Source of the DNA: Pinus tabuliformis
Taxonomy: Eukaryota; Streptophyta; Pinopsida; Pinales; Pinaceae
Assembly (NCBI GenBank): GCA_031772625.1
Contig: CM062814.1
Location: 367,731,781 to 367,795,780, forward strand
DNA: 64,000 nucleotides
Reading direction: 5' to 3'
Shown: positions 1 to 10,563 of the stretch, one piece after another
Numbering within the stretch: the first letter of the stretch is position 1
Layout: each line of letters opens with the position of its first letter
Position numbers and translations under genes: made by a program
Notes under the pieces: model-generated
The model's input: only the letters and a program-made list of their open reading frames with translations
Databases searched by the model: none
Told to the model about the DNA's origin: nothing

Positions 1-90
1 GAAACGGAGTTTTAGGTTCTAGAATTCCATAGAAGGTATATTTAATGAGCTTTTTTCATCATTTTTTATATTCTGCCATAAGAGAGCCCC

Positions 91-1419
91 GTTTTTAGCA
101 TATCCACTAGCCAGTACACATTTCTGCCATTAAAAGGATTCAAGCTCATCTTTTGAGGATTACTAATGCTTAGTAAAAATGATCTCGGCATAAGCTCATT
201 TGGTATGAGAAGGAAGCTCATTTGTTGTCATTCTTGCTATTGTCTTTGCTTTATGGTTCTTGTTATCAATCCTAAATCAACTTTTTGTTTTCTTCTATTG
301 TTCATGGGAATATCTGGAATTCTATTATATTCAGTTTGGTTTAGATTGGGAAAACAGTTGCATCAAATTATATTTTTTTTAAAGGAAATATGGGTATATG
401 GAGTAGACATAAAATGCATGCTATATTTACTATGACTTTCACATATACCAATCAAACTACCCCATGATTCCAGTTCTACACAGTTTGAACTTGGTAAGCA
501 GGCATTACCGTAAGATTTCAATTATTTCTTTTATTGGAGAATTGTTGTAGAGAAGAGAACCCATTTTTTAGCATATCCACTAGCCACTACAAATTTCTGC
601 CATTAAAAGGATTCAAGCTCATCTTTTGAGGATTACTAATGCTTAGTAAAAATGATCTCAGCATAAGCTCATTTGGTACGAGAAGGAAGCTCATTTATTG
701 TCATTCTTGCCATTGTCTTTGCTTTAAGGTTCTTGTTATCAATCCTAAATCAACTTTTTGTTTTCTTCTATTGTTCATGGGAATATCTGGAATTCTATTA
801 TATTCAGTTTGTTTTAGATTGGGAAAACAATTGCATCAAATTATATTTCTTTTTAAAGGCAGGAAAGATGGGTATATGGAGTAGACATAAAATGTTCATG
901 CTATATTTACTGTGACTTTCACATATACCAATCAAACTACCCCATGATTCTAGTTCTACACAGCTTGAACTTGGTAAGCAGGCATTACCGTAAGATTTCA
1001 ATAATTTCTTTTATTGGAGAATTGTTGCAGAGAACATAACCCCTTTTTTAGCATATCCACTAGCCACTACACATTTATGCCATTAAAAGGATTCAAGCTC
1101 ATCTTTTGAGGATTACTAATGCTCAATAAAAATGATCTCAGCATAACCTCATTTGATACGAGAAGGAAGCTCATTTGTTGGCATTCTTGCTATTGTCTTC
1201 GCTCTATGGTTCTTGTTATCAATCCTAAATCAACTTTTTGTTTTCTTCTATTGTTCATGGGAATATCTGGAATTCTATTACATTCAGTTTGTTTTAGATT
1301 GAGAAAACAATTGCATCAAATTATGTTTCTTTTTAAAGGCAGGAAATATGGTTATATGGAGTAGACATAAAATGTTCATGCTATATTTACTATGACTTTC
1401 ACATATACCAATCAAACTA
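91..1419. repeat. Three tandem ~475-bp units
   Basis: The motif agcatatccactagcc recurs at 97, 570 and 1050, giving periods of 473 and 480 bp. Units 1 and 2 (about 91-563 and 564-1043) are full length and closely similar. Unit 3 (1044-1419) stops after the caatcaaacta motif and lacks the last ~100 bp. Each unit carries an 80-90 codon ORF starting near 166, 639 and 1119, but these match no family I know and differ by frameshift, so I do not treat them as genes. Function is unknown. Confidence 0.85.
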
Positions 1420-2825
1420 TTTGACAATTTCCATAACTATATGTGTGAATGTTGGGGCTTTGTTTATCATAGTGTTCCCTTTGACTTTTCTCCTGCAAGA
1501 AGCTAACTGCAGTTAATTGCATCAGTGGATCATAAGAGCTTGTTTACATGCTCTTTGTACATGAAGTCCCTAAGGGTATATCGCTATCCACCGTTCAGGT
1601 ACTCCTTGCATCATGATTGATGTTGAAAAACAATAAATCATGTGTGGTGAGATTTTGATGGCAAGTGACTTCAATGATTTTACTATTACAGCTGGGAACA
1701 CCTATGGCATAAATTATAGTTGAAGTGATTGCATAGAGTAGTATGAAATAGGTATTTGGGCTTGAATTTGATTAGGACAATTATTGTGCAGCACACCTGT
1801 ATAACGACTAGGAGATTGAGGGTGTGATTAAAGGGGGGGACTATGGAAGGCGTTTTGTGGCCATGTCTAGTATGCATATCAATTATGTGAGGATGCTCTG
1901 CAATTCAACAATATGCATAGTTTTACATTTCATTATTGATAGAAGAGAGCAACTAGTGGTAGACACCCAGTATTCAAGGATCATCCCACATGTCAAATGA
2001 CTAGGAAGTGATATATGACAAACAAAGATGGTAAAGGTTGGTATTTGCTGGGGCCGATGACAATTCAACTTGGCATTATATTTTAAAATCCAATTTTGAA
2101 TGGATTCATGGACGAAGATATTAATTAAATTTACTAGTTAGTGGGTTTGGTTTAGATATTGTCAATGTTCCATAGGGATGTGCCCCCTAGTGTGTTTCCC
2201 ATACTTCAGGGGTTGTATGTCCCACTTTTGGGGAAGCTCAGGGAAATGATTCCTGAGTGTGGGGGATGCCTTTGTCCAGCTGCACCCCCCAATCCACAGA
2301 AAAAGATAACGGGAAACACATGGGAAATGATTCTTGACCCGGTAAGACAGAACAAAGATAGGGCATTGAGTTTTGAGGAGGTTGTGACCTTGGTAATTAA
2401 TGGTAATATTAATTATTTCAATATGTTTGAGAGGTGCCAATCTCATTGGACTTCACATGCAGAAAGTAAAATTTCATATCCCATTCATATTTCAGTGGAC
2501 TTAACAATTTTCCAGATTTTGGATTGTAGCATTTCCACTCGATTGTACATTGATGAATTTTCATGGGTTGAATTGTTGTTGTTGAGATTTTATCATATGG
2601 GGATCCCTATGTTAGGGGTCTCGATGCCCCCCTAGCCCCCATGAATTTCCCTAAAATTTGGGGTTTCCCACATGTCCCCCATGTGTGTTTCTCCACTCAC
2701 GCACTCTGTTGCCCTGGAAACTTGGTGGAACATAGGATATTGTGCATATTGTGTGTTCTATTATGACCAATGGTTTTGAAACTTGTAATTTTAGTCAAGA
2801 GAAAACAATTATGTTCGATTACAAT
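1420..2825. other. Non-coding stretch, no supported gene
   Basis: Nothing here resembles a known family. There is a 158-codon open frame at 2159-2635 on plus, overlapped by an open frame on minus. Its sequence is dominated by runs of C and G (for example around 2275-2290 and 2625-2680), which suggests an old repeat rather than a protein. No promoter or RNA gene was recognised. Confidence 0.4.
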
Positions 2826-3051
2826 CCATGATTCTGTCCCTATGCAACAAATGGCTCCTATCTGTTGTTGATTTACCATTTAGTACCCAATTGAACTTTG
2901 ATGGGAAGTTGATATGAGGTAGTGGGATTGGCAGCAGACACAAGCTGATGGAACAGAATCAATTTAGCTGATGTGTGATTCTTGCAAAAGTTGTGTGCTT
3001 TAATGATTGTTAAGGTATGCTGTCAACCTGGCACTTATTTGGGTAAGACTT
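2826..3051. repeat. 226-bp tandem duplication, unit 1
   Basis: The stretch from ccatgattctgtccctatg (2826) onward is repeated 226 bp later from ccatgaatccatccctatg (3052). Shared blocks include tgttgatttacc, aactttgatgg, agtgggattgg and cagaatcaatttt/agct. The copies are clearly diverged. Unit 1 is intact; unit 2 is split by the E1 retrotransposon. Confidence 0.75.
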
Positions 3052-3111
3052 CCATGAATCCATCCCTATGCAACTATGGATTGTATCCCTTGTTGATTTA
3101 CCATTAACTGA

Positions 3112-3443
3112 TGTTATGAAACCAGCTCACAAAAAGATAGAAAGAGAGATCCACACCTTAGAATTCAGCCTCTTCAAGGGGGCAACCTCCTTTACATTAC
3201 ATAAATGAACAATTCTTGGATTCTACAAATGACAAAACCTCCTTTCTATATATAGGAGTCTAAGGAGTCACAATATAATCCAGCCGACCTAACAATAATA
3301 ATATAAAGCCACAAAAATAACAATAGAGGGATTCTATGGGGCACAGAAATAACAATATGGGGGTAATAGGGGCACAACAATATAAATAAGGGGTATAACT
3401 ACAATAGTAATGGGGTAATCACTAGTATTATAGGGACCCAACA
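3112..3443 (-). repeat. E1 3' LTR
   Basis: 332 bp, matching 8620-8951 with only scattered substitutions. It has TG...CA termini. A TATATATA run at 3247-3254 corresponds to the promoter position in the other LTR. Confidence 0.93.
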
Positions 3444-3456
3444 TGCCCCTCTCCTT
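3444..3456 (-). other. E1 polypurine tract
   Basis: On minus this reads AAGGAGAGGGGCA directly against the TGTTGGG start of the 3' LTR, the expected place for plus-strand priming. Confidence 0.88.
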
Positions 3457-3471
3457 CAAAAAGTGTTGTCC

Positions 3472-4286
3472 TCAACGCTTGAGTAGTTCTGGATACTTCT
3501 GCATAAAATTCTCATCCTCCCATGTGGAATCTTCAGCGGATAAGTTCTTCCACTTGATAAGATACTCTGAAATTGATCGATTTCGTAGCTGTCGAGTTCC
3601 TGTTTCTGTGACTGCTTCCGGTTCTAATATAATTTTTCCTTCCTCGTCAAGTTCTGGCAATATTGTTTGAATTGGAAGCTTGTCACCTATAACCTTCTTT
3701 AAAAATGAAACATGGAAAACTGGGTGCAATCGAGAAGCTGCAGGAAGCTCCAATTTGTATGCCATAGTACCAATCTTTTGCAACACCTTGTACGGACCAT
3801 AATACTTTGCTGATAATCTATTATCCTTCTTAGCTTGCTTTAGGGACATTTGCTTATACGGTTGTAGCCGTAGGAATACCAAATCACCTACATCAAAACT
3901 TCTTTCACTGCGATGTTGATCTGCCTGTTGTTTCATTCTATTTTGTGCCAGCACGAGGTTATCCTTTAATAGTTGGAGGACTTGTTGTTGATGTTCGATG
4001 TGATGTTCCACTGCCTGAACCTTAGATTTTTCTCTTAAATATGATGTGATGGATGGCGGTTGATACCCATAAAGTGCCATAAATGGGGTGATTTTTGTTG
4101 CTGTATGGAAGGAAGTGTTATACCACCATTCAGTAAGAGGCAACCATTTGACCCATTGTGTCTGTTTATCAGATACAAAGCAACGAAGATATCCTTCCAA
4201 ACATTTGTTTACTATCTCAGTTTGCCCATCAGATTGAGGATGATAAGATGAGCTATGAGCTAACTGAGTACCAACAAGAAAATAAT
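3472..4286 (-). pseudogene. pol: E1 pol part 3: integrase C-terminus and chromodomain
   Basis: Continues integrase after the frameshift near 4275-4290. It supplies the catalytic Glu in SSYHPQSDGQTEIVNKCLEG, then the GPY/F-type C-terminal segment (LSAKYYGPYKVLQKIGTMAY) and HPVFHVSFLKK. The last ~60 residues form a chromodomain: EPEAVTETGTRQLRNR, EYLIKWKNLSAEDSTWEDE and a terminal YPELLKR. Chromodomains in this position target integration to chromatin in known chromoviruses. All three DDE residues exist in the two frames combined, but no single intact integrase is encoded. Confidence 0.88.
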
Positions 4287-5728
4287 TCTGTCCAAAAATT
4301 TCCAGTGAAAATGGGATCTCTGTCACTTACAATAATCTTTGGGTTTCCATGTAGCTTTTGAACTGTTTCCATAAATGCAGTAGAAACTGTACTGGCTTTA
4401 AATGGATGTGATAATGCACAAAAGTGTGCATACTTGGTAAGTCTGTCAACTACCACCATGATGACACTCTTTCCCTCAGACTTGGGTAAACCTGTGATAA
4501 AATCCATTGAAACCTCCTCCCAACGTTGGCTTGGAATGGATAAAGGTTGTAATAGACCCGATGTCTTAATTGTTTTAACTTTATTTTGCTGGCAAACCAA
4601 ACATTCCGCCACAAACTTTTGAATATCTGATTTAAGGCCATCCCAAAAAAATTCCTTCTTAACCCTGTGGTAAGTTTTTAAAAATCCTGAGTGCCCTCCT
4701 AAGGAAGAAGTGTGCAATTCCATAAGAATCTTTTGTTTTAGCTGGGAATTCTTATAGAGGTATAAGCGATCTTTGTACCATAACGAATCATTTTGCCAGC
4801 TAAATGTATCAAAAGTACTGGAATCTTGTTGTAGCTTTCGAATAAGTGCCCACACTTCTTCGTCATTCTTCCATTCCTCCCTTGCTTCGTTTATCCAATC
4901 TGGTTGGATAATAAAAATGGCACACAACAATGCTTCCACATCCTCATCCTTTCTTGAGAGTGCATCTGCCACCACATTTTGCTTCCCTTTTTTGTAGATG
5001 ATTTCAAAGTCATAACCCAACATCTTTGTGACCCACTTTTGTTGCTCTTTAGAGGATAATCTTTGTTCTAAAAAGTATTTAAGGCTATCATGATCCGTTT
5101 TTACCTTGAAGTGTCTTCCCATTAGGTAGGGTCTACATTTCTTAAGTGCATGGAGTATTGCCAACATTTCCTTCTCATAAATAGCTTTGCTTAAAAACTT
5201 TCCCTTGATTGGACGACTTTCAAAAGCAATGGGTCTTTCATCTTGCATTAGAACAACACCAATTCCATTTCCTGAAGCATCACATTCCACAATAAAGGTT
5301 TTTGTGAAGTCCGGTGTAGCTAAGACCGATGCTTGGCACATTGCCTCTTTAAGATGTTCAAAGGCCTTTGTTGCTTCCGGAGTCCATGAAAATGAATCTT
5401 TCTTCAATAATGTTGTTAGAGGTGCTGCTATTCTCCCATAATTCTTAACAAACTTGCGATAATACCCTGTCAACCCAAGAAATCCTCGCAGATGCTTTAT
5501 GGATGTGGGGATTTTCCATTCCTTAATGGCTTTAATTTTGCTAGGGTCTACCTTAACTCCTTCATGAGATACAATATGACCCAAATATTCCACCTCCTGG
5601 ACTCCAAAGAAACATTTGGATATTTTTGCATATAATTGTTTCTCCTCCAATATTTGTAGCACCCTGTCAACATGTTCAACATGATCCTTCCAAGACTTGC
5701 TGTAGATTAGTATATCATCAAAAAATAC
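4253..5728 (-). pseudogene. pol: E1 pol part 2: RT palm, RNase H, integrase core
   Basis: Begins with [18 protein letters not shown], the RT active-site block, in the same frame as part 1. The thumb/connection has [16 protein letters not shown]. RNase H has [19 protein letters not shown] and later [15 protein letters not shown] and [12 protein letters not shown]. Integrase follows with the HHCC zinc finger ([15 protein letters not shown] ... CLVCQQNK) and two core aspartates in [11 protein letters not shown] and VSDRDPIF. The reading frame goes wrong at [12 protein letters not shown], where a one-base loss shifts the rest of integrase into the frame that ends at 3472. Confidence 0.88.
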
Positions 5729-6889
5729 TCACACAAATTTTCTAAGGAATGGTTTGAAAATTGAATTCATCAAACCTTGAAATGTTGAAGGTGCATTGGT
5801 AAGGCCAAAAGGCATGACCAAAAATTCATAATGACCCTCATGAGTTCTAAATTCCGTTTTCGGAATGTCTTCAATCTTCATTCTGATTTGATGATATCTC
5901 GAACGAAGATCCAACTTGGTGAAGTAAATTGATCCATGCAATTCATCCAGTAATTCATCAATAACAGGAATGGGGAACTTATCTTTAATAGTGAGCTTGT
6001 TGAGCTCCCTATAATCCGGACACATGCGCCATGATCCATCCTTCTTGTGCACCAATACTACTGGAGCTGAGAAAGAACTTTGACTTGCTTGAATTATACC
6101 AACCTCTAGCATTTCTGCAACCATACGTTCAATTTCACTCTTTTGGCCATAGGGATATCTGTACGGCCTGATGTTTGGAGGAACACTTCCTGGAATCAAA
6201 TGAATAGCATGATCATGATCACGCATAGGTGGGAGACCTTTTCGAGTCTCAAATACCTTGGAATGATTGTCCAGGACTTTTTGGAGATCTGGAGAAATAG
6301 ATGATTCCAATGTGGAAACATCTAGCGAACATAATTGTGCAATTACACCTCTTTGCTCCTTTTTTAGAAGCTTTGTCATGCCATTAGAGCTTATTATCTT
6401 TCCTGGTTTCCCTGCAATACCCCTTAATTCAACTTCCTTTCCTTCCGTAGAAAATTCGATGAAAAGTTCTTGAAAATTAAAAGCTATTGTACCCAAGGAT
6501 TGTAGCCATTGGACTCCTAGTACAACATTAGCACCTCCCATTGGAATGGAAAGCATTGGGCTAGTCAATACATATTCTCCCATGGATAGCTTGATATTAT
6601 GGCACTTTCCAGAGCAATTTATTGTTCCTCCATTTGTAATCATCACTTGACACTCTGGTGCTGGATATAGGAAGCAATTCAGTTCTTTTGCTACCCTACA
6701 ATGAATAAAATTGTGGGTGCTTCCTGAATCAATCAATAATATTACCTTTTTCTTCTTGATTTGTCCTTCTATCTTGATGGTTTGAGGAGTGGTAATTCCC
6801 GCCAATGCATTACAAGATATGGTTGGATTTATTTGTTCTTCATCTAGGCTTTGTTCCTGGAGTATATCTTCTTCTTTTGACTTTTCTTG
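5729..6889 (-). pseudogene. pol: E1 pol part 1: protease and N-terminal RT
   Basis: In frame with gag after the TAG. The aspartic protease has [12 protein letters not shown] (catalytic Asp in DSGST). A linker precedes reverse transcriptase, which shows [52 protein letters not shown], then [12 protein letters not shown] (normally LKSGYHQIR) and [14 protein letters not shown]. The frame stops at TGA (5729-5731), directly before the FFDDILIYS catalytic block. The same frame resumes at once, so this is a single nonsense change. The protein cannot fold as full RT unless the stop is bypassed. Confidence 0.88.
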
Positions 6890-7933
6890 CTACTTTTCTT
6901 CTTCCTCTTCACAATCTATGTAGAATAATTTCTTCTCAGAACACTTATGACCTTTAGTGTATTTGCTATCACAACTGTAACAAAGCCCTTTTGCTCTTTT
7001 TTCTTCCAATTGTTGTGGTTTCAACCTTATAGGTTGTGGAAGACTAGGGGCAACAACACTTCCGTCTTTATAGTTGTGAGTGGTATGCTTCCTGGTTGCC
7101 ATAATTTTGCTTTCCATTTTTCTTGCTAACCTGAATGCCTTCTCTAATGAATCAGGTTCCCAAAGGCGAACATCATGTTGGATATTATCCTTTAAAGACC
7201 CTATGAACACATCAATCCTATGCTCCTCTGGAATATCTTTTACCCTTATGTTCAATTTTTGGAACTCCTTAATGTGCTCCATTACTGAACCCTTTTGTTT
7301 GAGACTTATCAATTGGCTAAAAAAAGTGTTTCTTTTTGTATCTTCATAATGTGCTATCAATTCTTCCATAAAAATTGCCCAAGTGATAAATTGTTTACAA
7401 GAGCAAAGCCATTGATACCATACAAAATGATTTGGTTCCAAATATACAGTTGCCATATGTACCTTTTGTGCGTTTTGCACATTATTGAGATCGAAGAATT
7501 GCTCCATCTGTAATATCCATGTGGCGAGATCCTTGCCATCAAACTTCGTCATATCGATTTTTGGAATATGGTGATTCTTCGATCCAACATTAGCGTCTAT
7601 GGAATCATGATTAACATTTCTTTTGCTCTCATCATGAGTTTCCTTTACTACCTTTTCACCATTAGTGACCCTTTCTTGTAGCAACTTCTTCAATTCTTCC
7701 ATGTTTGTCTTCAAATCTATCTTCAAATCATCCATCTTAGCTTCCACGCCATTTATCTTATATTCCACGCCATTTATCTTAGATTCCATGCCACTTATCT
7801 TAGCTTCTGTTAGCTTTTGTGAGCGTGACATGTGTTGCACTTGTTCTTGTAATTTTGATATATCATGTAGCATTTCTTCCTCTTCTTCATGACTCATGCT
7901 AGAGCTTTCAGGTTCCTTACTAGGTGTTTGCAT
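6890..7933 (-). pseudogene. gag: E1 gag (capsid/nucleocapsid)
   Basis: A 347-residue Gag starting MQTPSKEPESSS. Residues ~20-110 are highly charged with repeated KINGVE segments, likely a coiled coil. The capsid region follows, with TKFDGKDLATWILQMEQFF and later SLKQKGSVMEHIKEFQKL, typical of the retrotransposon Gag family. Near the C-terminus is the knuckle CYSCDSKYTKGHKC, the CX2C-X7-HXC variant common in plant Ty3 elements. The frame ends in an EEEEEK stretch at a TAG (6890-6892) and continues open into protease without a frame change. Plant Ty3 elements usually encode one Gag-Pol, so the TAG is probably a nonsense mutation; readthrough is less likely. Gag itself looks intact. Confidence 0.85.
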
Positions 7934-8605
7934 TTTCTTTCCTCGGGGTATCAGTTACCGATAATAATGCTTTACTATGCCCTTTGAATTCCATTAAACC
8001 AAGCGTACACAAAAATTAAAAAAAAAACTACACACCTTTTTTTAACTTTATAGAAGCCTCATATTGAATCTGATGTATCTCTGTAATTTCAGATCATTCA
8101 GTTCTGAAATTGCGACCTGTAGTAGCCCTCTGTGTCCCCTTTCCAATGCCACAAGTCTGACCCAAATTGGATTCTCCAAGGAAGAGTTATGTGAAATCTC
8201 CTACAGTGACTTTCTTTTAGACTAGTTCAGTAGAGCAAACTTTTACGACGTGCCACGAGTCACTGTTTCAACCTTTGAATCTAAAACACACATACAAGAA
8301 ACTGCAGTCCGTCCTCTTTCTGTACCTTCTTACGAAATTTCAATCTGATTCCCAGAGAGAACGTTATGACAATTTTCCCCAGGTCACCTGCTTTGAATGT
8401 AATTCAGGAGTCTGCAAAAAGACCAACTTCCTCAAATCATATCTCCGCAAATATCGCGCGAAAAGCTCTGAAATTTGGACCCAAGGTTCAGCGCGATTTC
8501 TTCTCAAATGGGTTTATTTTGCGACTTCTGAAACGTTACAGAAAAAAAGTTATAGCGAAAATGCCACGATGACTTGTTTGGAGCAGCAAAACCCTAGAAT
8601 CCAAA
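7934..8605 (-). other. E1 untranslated leader
   Basis: About 670 bp between the primer-binding site and the gag start. Plus-strand open frames here (for example 8275-8712) run into the LTR and match nothing, so I treat them as chance. A leader of this length would be expected to hold packaging signals, but none can be assigned by eye. Confidence 0.6.
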
Positions 8606-8617
8606 GCTCTGATACCA
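8606..8617 (-). other. E1 primer-binding site
   Basis: On minus this reads TGGTATCAGAGC, the classic complement of the 3' end of plant initiator methionine tRNA. It lies two bases inside the 5' LTR and sets the element's orientation. Confidence 0.93.
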
Positions 8618-8619
8618 AA

Positions 8620-8951
8620 TGTTATGAAACCAGCTCACAAAAAGATAGAAAGAGAGATCCACGCCTTAGAATTCAGCCTCTTCAAGGGGGAAACCTCCTT
8701 TACATTACATAAATGAACAGTTCTTGGATGTTACAAATGACAAAACCTCCTTTCTATATATAGGAGTCTAAGGAGTCACAATATAATCCAGCCGACCTAA
8801 CAATAATAATATAAAGCCACAAAAATAATAATAGAGGGATTCTATGGGGCACAGAAATAACAATATGGGGGTAATAGGGGCAAAACAATATAAATAAAGG
8901 GTATAACTACAATAGTAATGGGGTAATCACTAGTATTATAGGGACCCAACA
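8620..8951 (-). repeat. E1 5' LTR
   Basis: 332 bp, immediately upstream on the minus strand of the primer-binding site, so this is the promoter-bearing LTR. A TATA-like run at 8755-8762 lies about 190 bp into the LTR, which leaves room for R and U5. Confidence 0.93.
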
Positions 8952-9140
8952 ATTGCCCACTTAACTTTGATGGCAAGTGGCAAGTTGATCTAAGGCAGTG
9001 GGATTGGTAATCAATGCAAGGTTAAGGAGCAGAATCAATTTTGCTTGTGTAATTTTTACAAAACATATTTGGTCTAGTGATTGTCAATGTATGCTGGAAA
9101 GTGGGTAACATTTTGGGTCGCTCGGTGTCAAACTTCCACT

Positions 9141-10503
9141 GAAGATGGAAAGAGAGAGGATTCTGAATTGTAATTTGAATTAGTCTTTGTAAAATTTAAA
9201 TCGTTTTTCAAATTGTTGTTTTTTCCCTTGATGAGAAGTCTGTAACTTGAGGGAATCAAATTTGATACGACATGGTAATAATGTTTGAACTATAAATTGA
9301 ATTTGAAAATATATTCAAACTTTGTGCATGGCAGGTGTTGGTGGTAAGGGAAATCTTCTCAAGGTTAATGCAAAAAAGCTCGTACCAGCTCAAAATTCTC
9401 TGTCCATGTTGTATCCAGTCTTTAAATTGATATGGATGCTGCTAGTTGGACGATTTATTGGCCTTTAGCTATTCTCTAGTTCATAATTCATTGCTTGAAT
9501 GATATAGTATTTTATAGATCTCTTCTTTACATATGCTGTCAGGTTTAGAAGCTTTGAACTCTTGCCTAGTTAAAAATGATTGCTCTATGAATAGATGCTG
9601 CAGGCCTAATTTTGTAGAATGCAAATAAGCCAAATTTAATTGGTGCTATATAGACTAGATAGAAGCTAATCACATAGCACAGTGAATGCAAAGTAAAGGT
9701 TTTGTCAAGAATGTAAACATAATGAGGATATATGGAGCATAAAAATGGTGGAAGTTGTACACATTTGCTACGAAGGAATGATAAAAAATGTGTTTTCTTC
9801 TGTTCTTCAAAATCATTATTCTGTGATTGTTTTGAAAGTTACTAGTTTATTCCCTTTTACATTAACCTTGACAATAGAAATATGTAGATCACTTAGAAAT
9901 GCGATAAATTCTAAGGTAGATATAATCTTTTGGAAATATTATAAACAAATGAGGATTCTGTATTATCGCTGCTTCATTTCTCTGTTAGATTGTTAATGAA
10001 ATAATGATAACTTTGTTCAATCTAAATTTGATTCTTATTCTTCTGATTGGATTGCACGAATAAGATAAAATTTACAGAAAGGTTATACAAGTTGGATTAT
10101 CTATAATTACTCTTTGGATTGCCTCTGCTTTCAGTTGATATACAGGAATTTTCAATTCTTACATGTAACTTGGAACATTTATGGCAAGCTTTTATGTATC
10201 ATACCTAGGTTAAAAACCTCTTGCAAAAAAAGGAAATTTTCTAAGCCTTTTCTGTCATGTTAAATAGCAGTTTTCAATTTCTACACACCTTGTTAATGCT
10301 TGAATTTTGAATATCTTAGCATGGTGAACTTGGTTCGCTTCAACAATACTCTTTTGTTTATATGCTTAGTTTGTGTTCCTGTATGGAAGGTGGTTCAAAA
10401 TTCATCATATGCACTTACTGTTTTAAAGTTTTTTATTTGATTTAATTTTTTAAATGTTTGACTACCTCACTTGGCATAGTGAAGGACAATAGAAACAAAG
10501 AAG
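9141..10503. other. AT-rich intergenic DNA
   Basis: About 1.4 kb with no recognisable coding family, RNA gene or repeat border. An 83-codon open frame at 9745-9996 on plus has no similarity I can name. This stretch is downstream of the PPR pseudogene on its own strand. Confidence 0.5.
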
Positions 10504-10563
10504 ATGTTCCTCACATTCTGAAGCTAATTCAGCATGTTCCTCACATTCTGAAGCTAATTCAGC
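10504..10563. repeat. Perfect 30-bp direct repeat
   Basis: The 30-mer beginning atgttcctcacattctg is present at 10504-10533 and again at 10534-10563 without a mismatch. It sits exactly at the aberrant 3' end of the PPR pseudogene and overlaps its terminal stop. Confidence 0.95.

Larger units (their letters stand above)
3112..8951 (-). mobile_element. E1: Ty3/gypsy chromovirus, Reina-like size
   Basis: A complete but decayed LTR retrotransposon of 5,840 bp read on the minus strand. Two 332-bp LTRs (3112-3443 and 8620-8951) begin TGTTGGG and end CATAACA on the minus strand. Internal order is primer-binding site, gag, protease, reverse transcriptase, RNase H, integrase and chromodomain, then polypurine tract. 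That order and the C-terminal chromodomain define chromoviruses; short LTRs and total length suit the Reina clade, which is inference. Coding is broken by a TAG after gag, a TGA beside the RT active site, and a one-base frameshift in integrase. It is unlikely to be autonomous now. Confidence 0.93.
3052..9140. repeat. 226-bp tandem duplication, unit 2 (split by E1)
   Basis: The left part is 3052-3111 and the right part is 8952 to about 9140; everything between is retrotransposon E1. Placed end to end, the two parts align with unit 1 at 2826-3051. This fixes the outer borders of E1 independently of its LTR termini. No exact 5-bp target duplication remains (actga on the left, attgc on the right). 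Confidence 0.7.

Noticed and set aside
2159-2635. 158-codon ORF on plus
   Set aside because: Low-complexity C/G runs, an overlapping ORF on the other strand and no recognisable domain; more likely chance or an old repeat.
8275-8712. 145-codon ORF on plus
   Set aside because: Antisense to the E1 leader and runs into its LTR; no family match.
9745-9996. 83-codon ORF on plus
   Set aside because: AT-rich and hydrophobic by composition, with no identifiable family.
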